From an uncultured Bacilli bacterium (lineage in GTDB: Bacteria > Bacillota_I > Bacilli_A > RF39 > UBA660), in assembly GCA_910584165.1 (NCBI GenBank), contig CAJTZU010000001.1, forward strand, positions 372,001 to 436,000: a DNA stretch of 64,000 bases. The letters run 5' to 3'. Below the pieces are notes generated by a model. That model worked only from the letters and a program-made list of their open reading frames with translations, was not told where the DNA came from and did not search any database. The position numbers were made by a program, and so were the translations under genes. Positions 1 to 7,633 of this stretch are shown in pieces (position 1 is the stretch's first letter; each line of letters opens with the position of its first letter).

Positions 1-72
1 TTAATTGAAGGAATGTCTATTGACAATCCTACCGAAATAAGTTCATTAATCTGTGATATGATTTCAAAATAA
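1..72 (+). CDS. 3' end of an unidentified gene (partial)
   Basis: The first frame is open from the left edge to a TAA at 70-72 and encodes the last 23 residues of a protein ending SSLICDMISK. A hairpin terminator begins at the stop codon, which is what a real gene end looks like here. The fragment is too short to identify. It converges on the minus-strand gene at 86-529 and shares its terminator. Confidence 0.5.
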   Translation, partial: LIEGMSIDNPTEISSLICDMISK

Positions 73-96
73 AAAGATAGAATTTCTATCTTTTTT
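71..96. terminator. Bidirectional hairpin terminator
   Basis: The stem is AAAAAGATAG/CTATCTTTTT with loop AATTT, with A and T runs on the two sides. It sits between two convergent genes, and the stop codon of the minus-strand gene (TAG, 88-86) lies inside the stem. Confidence 0.75.
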
Positions 97-529
97 CTTT
101 TAATACTGTTACTGAAATACTATATCTAGGTGCTGAATAATCAGGTCCAAAAGGATCTATTTCATCAGCATCTACAATAATATTTTTACCATACTCTATT
201 GTCTCTGTAATCTTTTCCTCATAAGGCTCTGCAGTTCTTTCTTCATCGCTTATAATCGTATACCTTGTAACTACTCTAGAAATTTTTATATTCTTATCAT
301 TAATTTCTAAAATAGTAATTTTATTGTCAGAAGTTAAATCCACAATATCATTCTCTTTAATGGTAAGAGTTTGATAAACCTCTTTTGAAGAATCTAAAGC
401 ATCATATTTTGTAAATTCTAAAAATGCAGTTTTTTCTTTTTTATAATTTTGAAACATTGTCAAACAACTAATACAAATAATAAGTACTGATGCAACAGCA
501 ACTATCACCATTTTTCCATTATTTTTCAT
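86..529 (-). CDS. Hypothetical membrane-anchored protein
   Basis: This 147-residue protein is not recognised. Residues 7-27 form one hydrophobic segment after a basic N-terminus, so it is either a signal anchor or an uncleaved signal peptide, with the remaining ~120 polar residues outside the cell. The exported part is rich in Glu, Ile and Thr and looks like a small beta-rich domain. A GAGGAG ribosome site precedes the ATG. The start overlaps the end of the Nudix gene by 11 bases, so the two are probably co-transcribed. No catalytic motif is visible. Confidence 0.7.
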   Translation of the reverse strand: MKNNGKMVIVAVASVLIICISCLTMFQNYKKEKTAFLEFTKYDALDSSKEVYQTLTIKENDIVDLTSDNKITILEINDKNIKISRVVTRYTIISDEERTAEPYEEKITETIEYGKNIIVDADEIDPFGPDYSAPRYSISVTVLKEKR

Positions 530-923
530 TTTCTATCTCCTCTTTTTCTTTTCTAATTTTATAAAACAATTCGCATGCTGTATCATAGGTTAAATAGTCT
601 ACTACCTCTTCTACTGATACCCAACGGGCTTCCGAAACCTCTTCTAATTGTGGAAACAATTCTCCCCCTATTTTAGAAGCAGCAAAAAAGACTACCTCTT
701 TTTCTACACCTTTTATTGGAGAATAATGAACAACATTTCGACAGCCTATTATTTGAATATCAATATTCGTTTCTTCTTTCACTTCTCTGATAGCAGTTTC
801 TTCTTCTGTTTCATTTTTTTCTACATGTCCCTTTGGAAAATCTGAATGCCCAGCACGATGCTTTACAATTAATACTTTTCCATTATCAAATACAACTGCT
901 CCACAAGATTTTTCATATTTCAT
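519..923 (-). CDS. Nudix hydrolase
   Basis: A 134-residue Nudix protein, probably an NTP or dinucleoside-polyphosphate pyrophosphohydrolase. The Nudix box GX5EX7REVXEEXG is complete at residues 32-54 (GHVEKNE, then REVKEETNI) and supplies the metal-binding glutamates. Overall it resembles the asymmetric Ap4A hydrolase/MutT-like branch, but the substrate cannot be read from sequence. The frame stays open upstream to 1037, but an ATG at 923 preceded by AGGTG removes an implausible overlap with the upstream gene and begins just before the usual first beta strand (SCGAVVF). It lies between two unknown genes in a tight minus-strand run. Confidence 0.85.
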   Translation of the reverse strand: MKYEKSCGAVVFDNGKVLIVKHRAGHSDFPKGHVEKNETEEETAIREVKEETNIDIQIIGCRNVVHYSPIKGVEKEVVFFAASKIGGELFPQLEEVSEARWVSVEEVVDYLTYDTACELFYKIRKEKEEIENEK

Positions 924-931
924 AATTACAC

Positions 932-1534
932 CTAATCTATTTGCCAGCAAACAATTTCTTGTTTTAGCATTCCCACTTTTTTTGGATATAGGGTTCCTTC
1001 TATTGACTTGTTTATTCTTTTTAACGAAAGTGCCCATACTAAAATTTTTTCAATATCTTTTTTATCTAATCTATTTTCTTTTGGTTGGATGCATTCCATA
1101 TCTTTAATATCGTCTTTAATATTTCCTTTTAGTATAGTAGTTGGATATTCATACATATTTCTAAGCGCCACTTTTTTTGTACTCCACTCCAATACAAAAT
1201 TCTCTTTGTCAGTAAAACAAATTACGAAATTACAAATTTGAATATTATCATATTGTAAACCATTTGAGCATAACAAAGTACAGTTCATTTTTTTAGCCTC
1301 TTTTGCAATTTTCGCAAAAAAAGTAAGCTCTTCTTCCTTAGAATTAAAGTTTCCTTTTTTATAAGTATAAAAAGGAAGCTGTTTATAATTAGTATCTCTA
1401 TCAAACCGAATAGAAAATTTTGGATTATCTTTAGCATACTCTAATAATTCCTCTAAATCCTTGGCATTTGTAAATTCATGTACATTGATTTCTTTTTTTA
1501 ACATTACCTTTAAATTTTTAGTTTTAGCACCCAT
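932..1534 (-). CDS. Hypothetical protein
   Basis: A 200-residue soluble, lysine-rich protein with alternating alpha/beta character; no signal peptide, membrane segment or family motif is recognised. Its ATG is preceded by GGTGA, which lies six bases after a TATAAT box at 1550-1555, so the mRNA leader would be only about 15 bases. A second in-frame ATG is at codon 11. The Nudix gene starts eight bases after its stop, which suggests one transcript for this gene, the Nudix gene and the small membrane protein. Confidence 0.65.
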   Translation of the reverse strand: MGAKTKNLKVMLKKEINVHEFTNAKDLEELLEYAKDNPKFSIRFDRDTNYKQLPFYTYKKGNFNSKEEELTFFAKIAKEAKKMNCTLLCSNGLQYDNIQICNFVICFTDKENFVLEWSTKKVALRNMYEYPTTILKGNIKDDIKDMECIQPKENRLDKKDIEKILVWALSLKRINKSIEGTLYPKKVGMLKQEIVCWQID

Positions 1535-1557
1535 ACCCTCACCATCCTCATTATATC

Positions 1558-1586
1558 AAAAAAAAATAGTTATAGAAACTATTTTT
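1558..1586 (-). terminator. Hairpin terminator of the gmk-nucleotidase operon
   Basis: Stem AAAAATAGTT/AACTATTTTT with loop ATAGA, followed on the minus strand by a run of nine T. It contains the TAG stop of the nucleotidase gene. Confidence 0.75.
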
Positions 1587-2175
1587 CAAACATATCAGAT
1601 ACAATTTTAACAAATTCTTGGAAAGTTCTAACCATAGGAATATTCTCTATTTCCTCATTATTTGTATATTTAGAATACATTTTAACAGTAGGAATACCTA
1701 CTTTATAAACAGCCTTACAAGTTGATGGAATATCATCCATATAAATAGATATTCCTTCTTTCTTTGCACATTCATCCTTTAAATCAGTCGCTACATAAAG
1801 TTTATCTACATTAAGATTGTATTTTTTCAACCACTCTTCTGTTATTTTTCTAGCATCTGAGAAAAATTCATTACGCGCACTTATTAAAATAATTTCATAA
1901 CCAAGTTCATGCCATTTATCAAATGCTTCTTTTACACCTGGAAATGGAATTGCTTCTAATGCTATATTATCAAAATAAAGTTTACTAAACTGAGATATTT
2001 CTTCCCTAGACCAATCAAACATTCCTCGTGTTATATAGTGATTTTCATCTACTATGCCAGTATTTCTTAAAGTCTTATCAAATTCTAAAGCATATTTCAA
2101 AGAGATTTCAGAGGAATTACAGATAGTATCATCTATATCTAACCCTATTTTTATATTAGATATCTCTTTCTTCAT
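1579..2175 (-). CDS. HAD-superfamily 5' nucleotidase-like phosphatase
   Basis: A 198-residue HAD hydrolase. Motif I is DIDDT at residues 14-18, with the nucleophile Asp and the acid/base Asp two residues later. Motif II is the ISAR segment near residue 98, and the acidic motif IV is YMDDIPS. The family is the NT5C/YqfW-type putative (deoxy)nucleotidases, which dephosphorylate nucleoside monophosphates; the exact substrate is unknown. The start overlaps the 3' end of gmk by 20 bases, so translation is probably coupled, which fits a shared role in nucleotide metabolism. Confidence 0.8.
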   Translation of the reverse strand: MKKEISNIKIGLDIDDTICNSSEISLKYALEFDKTLRNTGIVDENHYITRGMFDWSREEISQFSKLYFDNIALEAIPFPGVKEAFDKWHELGYEIILISARNEFFSDARKITEEWLKKYNLNVDKLYVATDLKDECAKKEGISIYMDDIPSTCKAVYKVGIPTVKMYSKYTNNEEIENIPMVRTFQEFVKIVSDMFEK

Positions 2176-2827
2176 TTACAAATTCCTTATCCATTAAAAA
2201 TTCATGAATAATTTCTTCTTGATTCTCAACAAATATTTCTTCAATTCTATCCACACGCAATTTCTCACTTATTAAAATACTTTCTACCTTTTTTACAGCC
2301 TCTTCTAACTCATCATTCACAACTACATAATTATAGTTATTTACTTGATTTATTTCATTGTAGGCAGTTTTAAAACGCGCTAAAATCTGTTCATTATTTT
2401 CAGCACCTCTCATCTTAATTCTTCTTTTTACTTCTTCCATACTAGGTGCCATAATAAAAATTAAAACAGTTTCTGGATATCTTTCCTTTATCATTTTAGC
2501 ACCATTTACTTCAATTTCTAAAACAACGTCTTTTCCTGTTTCTAACTTTTCAACTACTTCTTTTCTTGGTGTTCCATAATAATTTCCAGCATATTCATTA
2601 TACTCTAGAAAATCTCCATTTTCTATTTTTCTTTCAAATTCTTCTCTTGTTACAAAGTAATATTCTACTCCATTTGTTTCATAATCTCTTTTTGCCCTTG
2701 AAGTGTAGGAAACTGATAACACAATATCGTTATGACGCTCTAATATTTTTTTGATAACAGTTCCTTTTCCTGCACAAGTAGTACCTGAGATGATAATTAA
2801 ATCTCCACGTTTTTTCGTTTTAATCAT
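2156..2827 (-). CDS. gmk: Guanylate kinase
   Basis: Guanylate kinase phosphorylates GMP or dGMP to the diphosphate using ATP. The 223-residue protein is normal in length plus a short C-terminal tail. The P-loop GTTCAGKGT (residues 15-23) keeps the GX4GK(G/S)T pattern but differs from the usual GPSGVGKGT. The GMP-binding region (SYTSRAKRDYETNGVEYYF) and the lid RIKMRGAENNEQI follow in the right order. GAGGGG lies seven bases before the ATG. A TATAAT box at 2850s on the minus strand faces away from the divergent gene at 2926. Confidence 0.95.
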   Translation of the reverse strand: MIKTKKRGDLIIISGTTCAGKGTVIKKILERHNDIVLSVSYTSRAKRDYETNGVEYYFVTREEFERKIENGDFLEYNEYAGNYYGTPRKEVVEKLETGKDVVLEIEVNGAKMIKERYPETVLIFIMAPSMEEVKRRIKMRGAENNEQILARFKTAYNEINQVNNYNYVVVNDELEEAVKKVESILISEKLRVDRIEEIFVENQEEIIHEFLMDKEFVNEERDI

Positions 2828-2868
2828 AAAATTCCCCTCTCTTATTGAATTATTATATCATACTTTAT

Positions 2869-2897
2869 TTGACTTTTGATAGAAATATTATTATAAT
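2869..2897 (+). promoter_or_regulatory. Vegetative promoter of the DUF3419-like gene
   Basis: TTGACT (2869-2874) and TATAAT (2892-2897) are separated by 17 bases, and AAGGGGG precedes the ATG at 2926. This is a near-consensus sigma-A promoter. Confidence 0.8.
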
Positions 2898-2925
2898 ATA
2901 GCACGTTTTAAAGGGGGAATTTCAA

Positions 2926-4011
2926 ATGGTAAATTTACCAAGTATATTAGAAGCAGAAAGAGACTCTAATGAAATTATAAAAAGAGTAATGACTGGCTGG
3001 GATGGAGAATTTAGTGAGTATTCTAGATTCTATCACATTGCAACAGAAGATAGTCATAGTTATATAAATGCTATGGGTCCAGATTTTACCACTACTTTTA
3101 CAGTAGGCTCTTCTGGTGACCAAGGAATTGAATGTTCTAGAAAAGGCGCAAAAGATGTTTATCTATTTGATATTAACCGAGTAGACATTTATTTCTTAAG
3201 TTTAAGGAAATGTGCTCTTTCTACATTAAAAAGAAAAGATTTCTTAGATTTTATGATTGCTGAAAATGATGGATTCATCATGAACTATTCGTTATATCAA
3301 AAATTAAGTCCAACGTTACCTATTCCAACTCGTATTTTTTGGGATAAAATCTATCAATTCTTTAGATATAATCATATTATAATGGGAGAACAATTATTTC
3401 GTTCTCCTTGGAAACATGCAAAAATGGCAAGAGTTGTAAATGGATATTATGCGAATAATAAAGTTTATTACGAAACTCAAGAAAAAATAAAAAATTCTCG
3501 CTGGCACTTTATTACAAGTGATTTCTATTCTCTTGATAAAAATATGCCAGAAGGTATAGACTTTGATGCAATGATTCTTTCTAATATTTATGAATATCTA
3601 AACTTTGGATTCGATACTAGTGTAGAAAATGCTAAAAAATATGTAGATTTTGTTAAAAATGTATTACTCCCTAGAGTAAAAGAAAATGGGACTTGTATGG
3701 GCGCATATTTATGTATGTATGATGAAAAAGTGGATCAATTTATTGGTGATAAATTAAAAGATAAACCAAATGGTTGGGCACCTAGTGAAGCACTTCTTCT
3801 TGGAGAAGAAAATTTCGAAAATTATCTGATAGGATATACAGGTCAAAACGTATCTTACTATTATTTACTTAGAGAGTTAGAAAAAAGTTTTCCTGTTAAG
3901 CTAGTAAGAACGAATGCAGCTGGATATGGTCAAAGCTTTGCTGACTGTGATTCCGCTGTTATCATTCCTAAACAGAAAATATTGACAACACAACCTAGTA
4001 TCATAAAATAA
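2926..4011 (+). CDS. DUF3419/BtaA-like SAM-binding protein
   Basis: A 361-residue protein resembling the DUF3419 family, related to BtaA S-adenosylmethionine:diacylglycerol 3-amino-3-carboxypropyl transferase. Visible support is a Rossmann-like nucleotide site, TVGSSGDQGIE (~60-70), followed by the acidic strand end YLFDINRVDIYF, and a later MILSNIYEYL strand as in class I SAM enzymes. Other parts are unfamiliar, so the biochemical role in betaine-lipid or other transfer is not established. It has its own promoter and strong ribosome site and is flanked by a bidirectional terminator, so it is a single-gene unit. Confidence 0.55.
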   Translation: MVNLPSILEAERDSNEIIKRVMTGWDGEFSEYSRFYHIATEDSHSYINAMGPDFTTTFTVGSSGDQGIECSRKGAKDVYLFDINRVDIYFLSLRKCALSTLKRKDFLDFMIAENDGFIMNYSLYQKLSPTLPIPTRIFWDKIYQFFRYNHIIMGEQLFRSPWKHAKMARVVNGYYANNKVYYETQEKIKNSRWHFITSDFYSLDKNMPEGIDFDAMILSNIYEYLNFGFDTSVENAKKYVDFVKNVLLPRVKENGTCMGAYLCMYDEKVDQFIGDKLKDKPNGWAPSEALLLGEENFENYLIGYTGQNVSYYYLLRELEKSFPVKLVRTNAAGYGQSFADCDSAVIIPKQKILTTQPSIIK

Positions 4012-4036
4012 AGACATGAAATCTCATGTCTTTTTT
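4010..4036. terminator. Bidirectional hairpin terminator
   Basis: Stem AAAGACATGA/TCATGTCTTT with a four-base loop and flanking A/T runs, between the convergent genes ending at 4011 and 4035. Confidence 0.85.
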
Positions 4037-4472
4037 ATAAATATTTTTTTAATTTTTCTATTTCCTTTTGCTGAAACTCTAAATAATTCTCTGCTAATTT
4101 CAATACTTTTTTATCTGCATCTTTTTTAAAATTCTTAATTTTTGTTTCCATATCTACAACTCCCATGGTAAATCCTTCTATTACCATATGAGCAATAGCT
4201 GCATCACTATTATCTTTTTTAACTTCTTTAGAAATTCCCATTTTGGACATCATTTTTGTCATCATAGAATTTTCTTTCACTTCTGTATTATTTTTAAATA
4301 ATAATTTTTTACTCTCCTTTTGATACTTTTCATAAGAACTTAATTCCTCACTAATAATTGGTTTCAATTTATTTTCTTTTCCATTAATATCTTTTAATAA
4401 ATTAGTAAGTGATACTACACCCATTTCACTAGATTGATAAATATACTCTAAAAGTTCTGTGTTAACGTCCAT
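4035..4472 (-). CDS. Hypothetical helical protein, possibly ferritin-like
   Basis: A 145-residue cytoplasmic protein predicted from its heptad-like pattern to be almost entirely helical, with about four helices. The layout is reminiscent of small four-helix bundles such as DUF2383, but no metal-ligand motif is clear, so this is a loose guess. The middle is Met/Lys-rich (MMTKMMSKMG). A GGATGA-type ribosome site precedes the ATG. It lies downstream of addA and may be read from its own promoter or by readthrough. Confidence 0.6.
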   Translation of the reverse strand: MDVNTELLEYIYQSSEMGVVSLTNLLKDINGKENKLKPIISEELSSYEKYQKESKKLLFKNNTEVKENSMMTKMMSKMGISKEVKKDNSDAAIAHMVIEGFTMGVVDMETKIKNFKKDADKKVLKLAENYLEFQQKEIEKLKKYL

Positions 4473-4519
4473 AATTTCATCCTTTCAGTATTACTATTTA
4501 CCAAGCAAAGAAATTTATA

Positions 4520-7500
4520 CTAGGAAATCTCTTCAATCTTACTATCAATAATAGAATATAAATATAAGTTTACTTTCTTATTAGAAATCTTTTCTAAATA
4601 AGTTTTATATCCATTTAATTGGTTAATATAAGCTTCATCTGTTACATTCTTTAGTTTATAGTCAATCAAATCAATATGATTATCATATTCTAACAAACAG
4701 TCAATAATACCATGATAAGTAGTATTTTCCTCTTCATAAAGAAATTCAAATTCTTTATATATAGTTGCTTCCTCTACCTTCGCTAATAGAGAGTGATTTA
4801 AAAAACATTCTATCTTTTTCCGAATAAAATCGTTTTCTATCTCTTCTAAATGAGGATTTTTAAAATCTAAATATTCTAACACTTCATGAACAATACTTCC
4901 AAAACGCATATTTTCTTTTTCTGTTTTTGTCACAATATGAACTGTATTTTTAGAAAAATGTTTTTCTTCATGCTCTTTTAAATCAAAATTTAATTCTTGT
5001 ACAATTAAACTTTCAGAAGATGAAAAATCATTTTTCTTAATTTCCATAGGTAATAAATAATCTTTGGTAAAATCTTCTTTGGTAAGAGATAATACTTGAT
5101 ATTCTTTTTGAATACTTCCTTTTAAAGAATTTAAAATATTGGCAAAAGACCGATATTTTTTCCTTTTGAAAGTAGCAATTAATTCCTCACTACCATTTTC
5201 TAATTCACTTTCAGAAAGATAGAAAATCATTTTTTCTTTCGCACGAGTAAGTGCCACATAAAATAATCTGATTTTTTCTGATACTTCTTCTTTCAAATAA
5301 TTTTCTTTCATTAATAATTTCAAAAAGGTTTCAGCAATTCCTTCTTCAAAATAAGGAACTAAAAAGCCATACTTTTCACTATATAAAAATTTATCTTTAA
5401 TATCCATAATATTAAATGCTTTATAAAGTCCTGTAAAGTAACAGATAGGATATTCTAATCCTTTTGATTTATGAATCGTCATAATTTTTACACTATCCCC
5501 AGTATCAGTATTCATAGAATAGCGAATAGAATAACCCTCTTTTAAAAGTTTATCCAAATAATTTTTAAATTCATAAATATCATAGCCTGATTGCTCTAAA
5601 TTATGAGCAAGTTCTAATATTTTCGTAATACGGACTTCTCTATTTTCAATATCTCCAGCCTCTATACTCTTCTGATAAAAATTAGTACATTCTAATATAT
5701 CTAATAAAATATGATAAATATCACTACTATCTAATTTAGAAACAATATTCTCTAAATCTTTATAAATAGACGTTTTAAAATAGTCTTTACTCATAACAGT
5801 TTTCAAAATCTCTTCATCTGATAAAGAATAAAGAAAACTTCTTCCAATACTTACAAAATCATAAGTAAAATACGTATCAAATTCTTTTCTTTTTAAATGA
5901 ATTAAAAAATCTATTATATTTTTTAATAAAGATAAATCTGTACTTTGTTCTAATGTTTCATCCTTATATAAAGTAAGAGGAACGTTTAAGTATTCAAATA
6001 TTTTTTTATAAAGAGAAAAAGTAGTGGTTCTATCCATTAAAATAACAAAATCACTATAAGTTGCTGGCCTTTTTTCCTTCGTATCTTTATCAAAAATAGT
6101 ATATTTATTTTTTACTTTCTTTTCAATATCACGGGCGACTAAAAAAGCTTCCACTTCATCATTAGAATATCCATCTTTTTTTAAAGAAGAATATTGATAC
6201 ATTTCACTTTCACTATTTTCTTTCTTCTTTCCCTCTTCTTCATAAGTATTATTTCCAAATATCATTTGATGAGAAACAACATAATCTGCTCCCCCCACTT
6301 CATCATCCATAATTTGTCTAAACATTGTATTAATATCCTCTAATACTTCTTTTCTAGAGCGGAAGTTTTTCAGTAAATCTATTTTAGAACCACCATCATG
6401 ATTTTGATAAGCATTATATTTTCTACGGAAAATATGAGGATTAGCATTTCTAAAGCGATAAATAGACTGTTTTACATCTCCTACCATATAAACATTGTTA
6501 TTAGCAATTAAAGAAATAAAGGTTTCTTGTAAATCATTTGTATCTTGATATTCATCTATCAATATTTCTCGAAATGAATTTTTTATTTCTATACAAATTT
6601 CTGGATAATTGCTTAAAATATCAATAGCCATAAAAGCAATATCTGAAAATTCATAATAATTATTTTCTCTTTTAAATACAGCTATTTTTCTAAAATATCT
6701 TTTTAATATCTCAAGAACTACCTGTACTGTACTTTTCGTTTTAAAAATACTTTCTTTCATTTCCTCTTTTGAACCATAGGTAAGAATAGATTCTAATTCC
6801 TCTATCAAATTAGATAATTCATGTTTTGCAGTCTTTGTCTCTTCCTCACTTCCTCTTGGAAGACTTGGAAATTTAGAAATGGCAAGAATATAACACAAAT
6901 CTTCGATATCATTCGTATCCAAAATTGGATTTAAATAAGCTTCTACCTTGCTATAATAATCATCATCAATATAAAAGCTAAAGTTATGAAAGCATTCTCT
7001 TATTTCTTTTTTCTTATCTTCCAAAAGATTTTCATATTCTGAAATATAGTTATCAATAGTAGTATCTTGATAATATTTTTCTATATAATTTTCTAAATAC
7101 TCTTCCACATTATATTTTAATTCCAGTTTTCTTATCATTCCTAAAATAGATTTTTTTACATTCTCATCATCTTTAGTACAAAAAGTAGAAATCATCTCTT
7201 CAAATGGTTGATTCTCTTCTTCATACAATTCTTCAAAAACAGATTCTAAAATTTCTTTTTTCTTCATTTCTAATAAAGAGGTTTCAGAAATACTAATGTC
7301 TTTATCAAGCCCCAATATATAATGATATTTTTTTAAAATAGATAAAGAAAAACTATCGAAGGTAGTAATATAAGCTCTATCAATATAATTTAGTTCCTCT
7401 TCTAAATCAGGATTTTTCTTAATAGATTTACGAATACGTTCCTTCATTTCTGCAGCAGCAGCTTTTGTAAATGTTAAAATTAAAAGCTCATGAATATGAA

Positions 7501-7633
7501 TACCTGATTTTAACTTTTGAATAACACGCTCTGTTAAAACAGCCGTTTTTCCACTTCCTGCTCCAGCACTTACAATAATATTTTCGCCACTTCTAGAAAT
7601 GGCTTCTTGCTGTTCTTTAGTCCAATTTGGCAT
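4520..7633 (-). CDS. addA: ATP-dependent helicase/nuclease subunit A
   Basis: AddA, with AddB, processes DNA double-strand ends for RecA recombination (the Gram-positive RecBCD counterpart). The protein has 1037 residues, somewhat shorter than the ~1230 of B. subtilis. Seen in order: Q-motif region, Walker A SAGAGSGKT (22-30), the UvrD-type motif LIDEYQDTND, the GDVKQSIYRFR motif, the helicase motif TIHKSKGLEYP, LFYVALTRAK, and a C-terminal PD-(D/E)XK nuclease with GIIDCLLE and LIDYKLK. An upstream in-frame GTG at 7645 lacks a ribosome site; the ATG at 7633 has AGGTGG eight bases before it. It overlaps addB by 17 bases. Confidence 0.95.
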   Translation of the reverse strand: MPNWTKEQQEAISRSGENIIVSAGAGSGKTAVLTERVIQKLKSGIHIHELLILTFTKAAAAEMKERIRKSIKKNPDLEEELNYIDRAYITTFDSFSLSILKKYHYILGLDKDISISETSLLEMKKKEILESVFEELYEEENQPFEEMISTFCTKDDENVKKSILGMIRKLELKYNVEEYLENYIEKYYQDTTIDNYISEYENLLEDKKKEIRECFHNFSFYIDDDYYSKVEAYLNPILDTNDIEDLCYILAISKFPSLPRGSEEETKTAKHELSNLIEELESILTYGSKEEMKESIFKTKSTVQVVLEILKRYFRKIAVFKRENNYYEFSDIAFMAIDILSNYPEICIEIKNSFREILIDEYQDTNDLQETFISLIANNNVYMVGDVKQSIYRFRNANPHIFRRKYNAYQNHDGGSKIDLLKNFRSRKEVLEDINTMFRQIMDDEVGGADYVVSHQMIFGNNTYEEEGKKKENSESEMYQYSSLKKDGYSNDEVEAFLVARDIEKKVKNKYTIFDKDTKEKRPATYSDFVILMDRTTTFSLYKKIFEYLNVPLTLYKDETLEQSTDLSLLKNIIDFLIHLKRKEFDTYFTYDFVSIGRSFLYSLSDEEILKTVMSKDYFKTSIYKDLENIVSKLDSSDIYHILLDILECTNFYQKSIEAGDIENREVRITKILELAHNLEQSGYDIYEFKNYLDKLLKEGYSIRYSMNTDTGDSVKIMTIHKSKGLEYPICYFTGLYKAFNIMDIKDKFLYSEKYGFLVPYFEEGIAETFLKLLMKENYLKEEVSEKIRLFYVALTRAKEKMIFYLSESELENGSEELIATFKRKKYRSFANILNSLKGSIQKEYQVLSLTKEDFTKDYLLPMEIKKNDFSSSESLIVQELNFDLKEHEEKHFSKNTVHIVTKTEKENMRFGSIVHEVLEYLDFKNPHLEEIENDFIRKKIECFLNHSLLAKVEEATIYKEFEFLYEEENTTYHGIIDCLLEYDNHIDLIDYKLKNVTDEAYINQLNGYKTYLEKISNKKVNLYLYSIIDSKIEEIS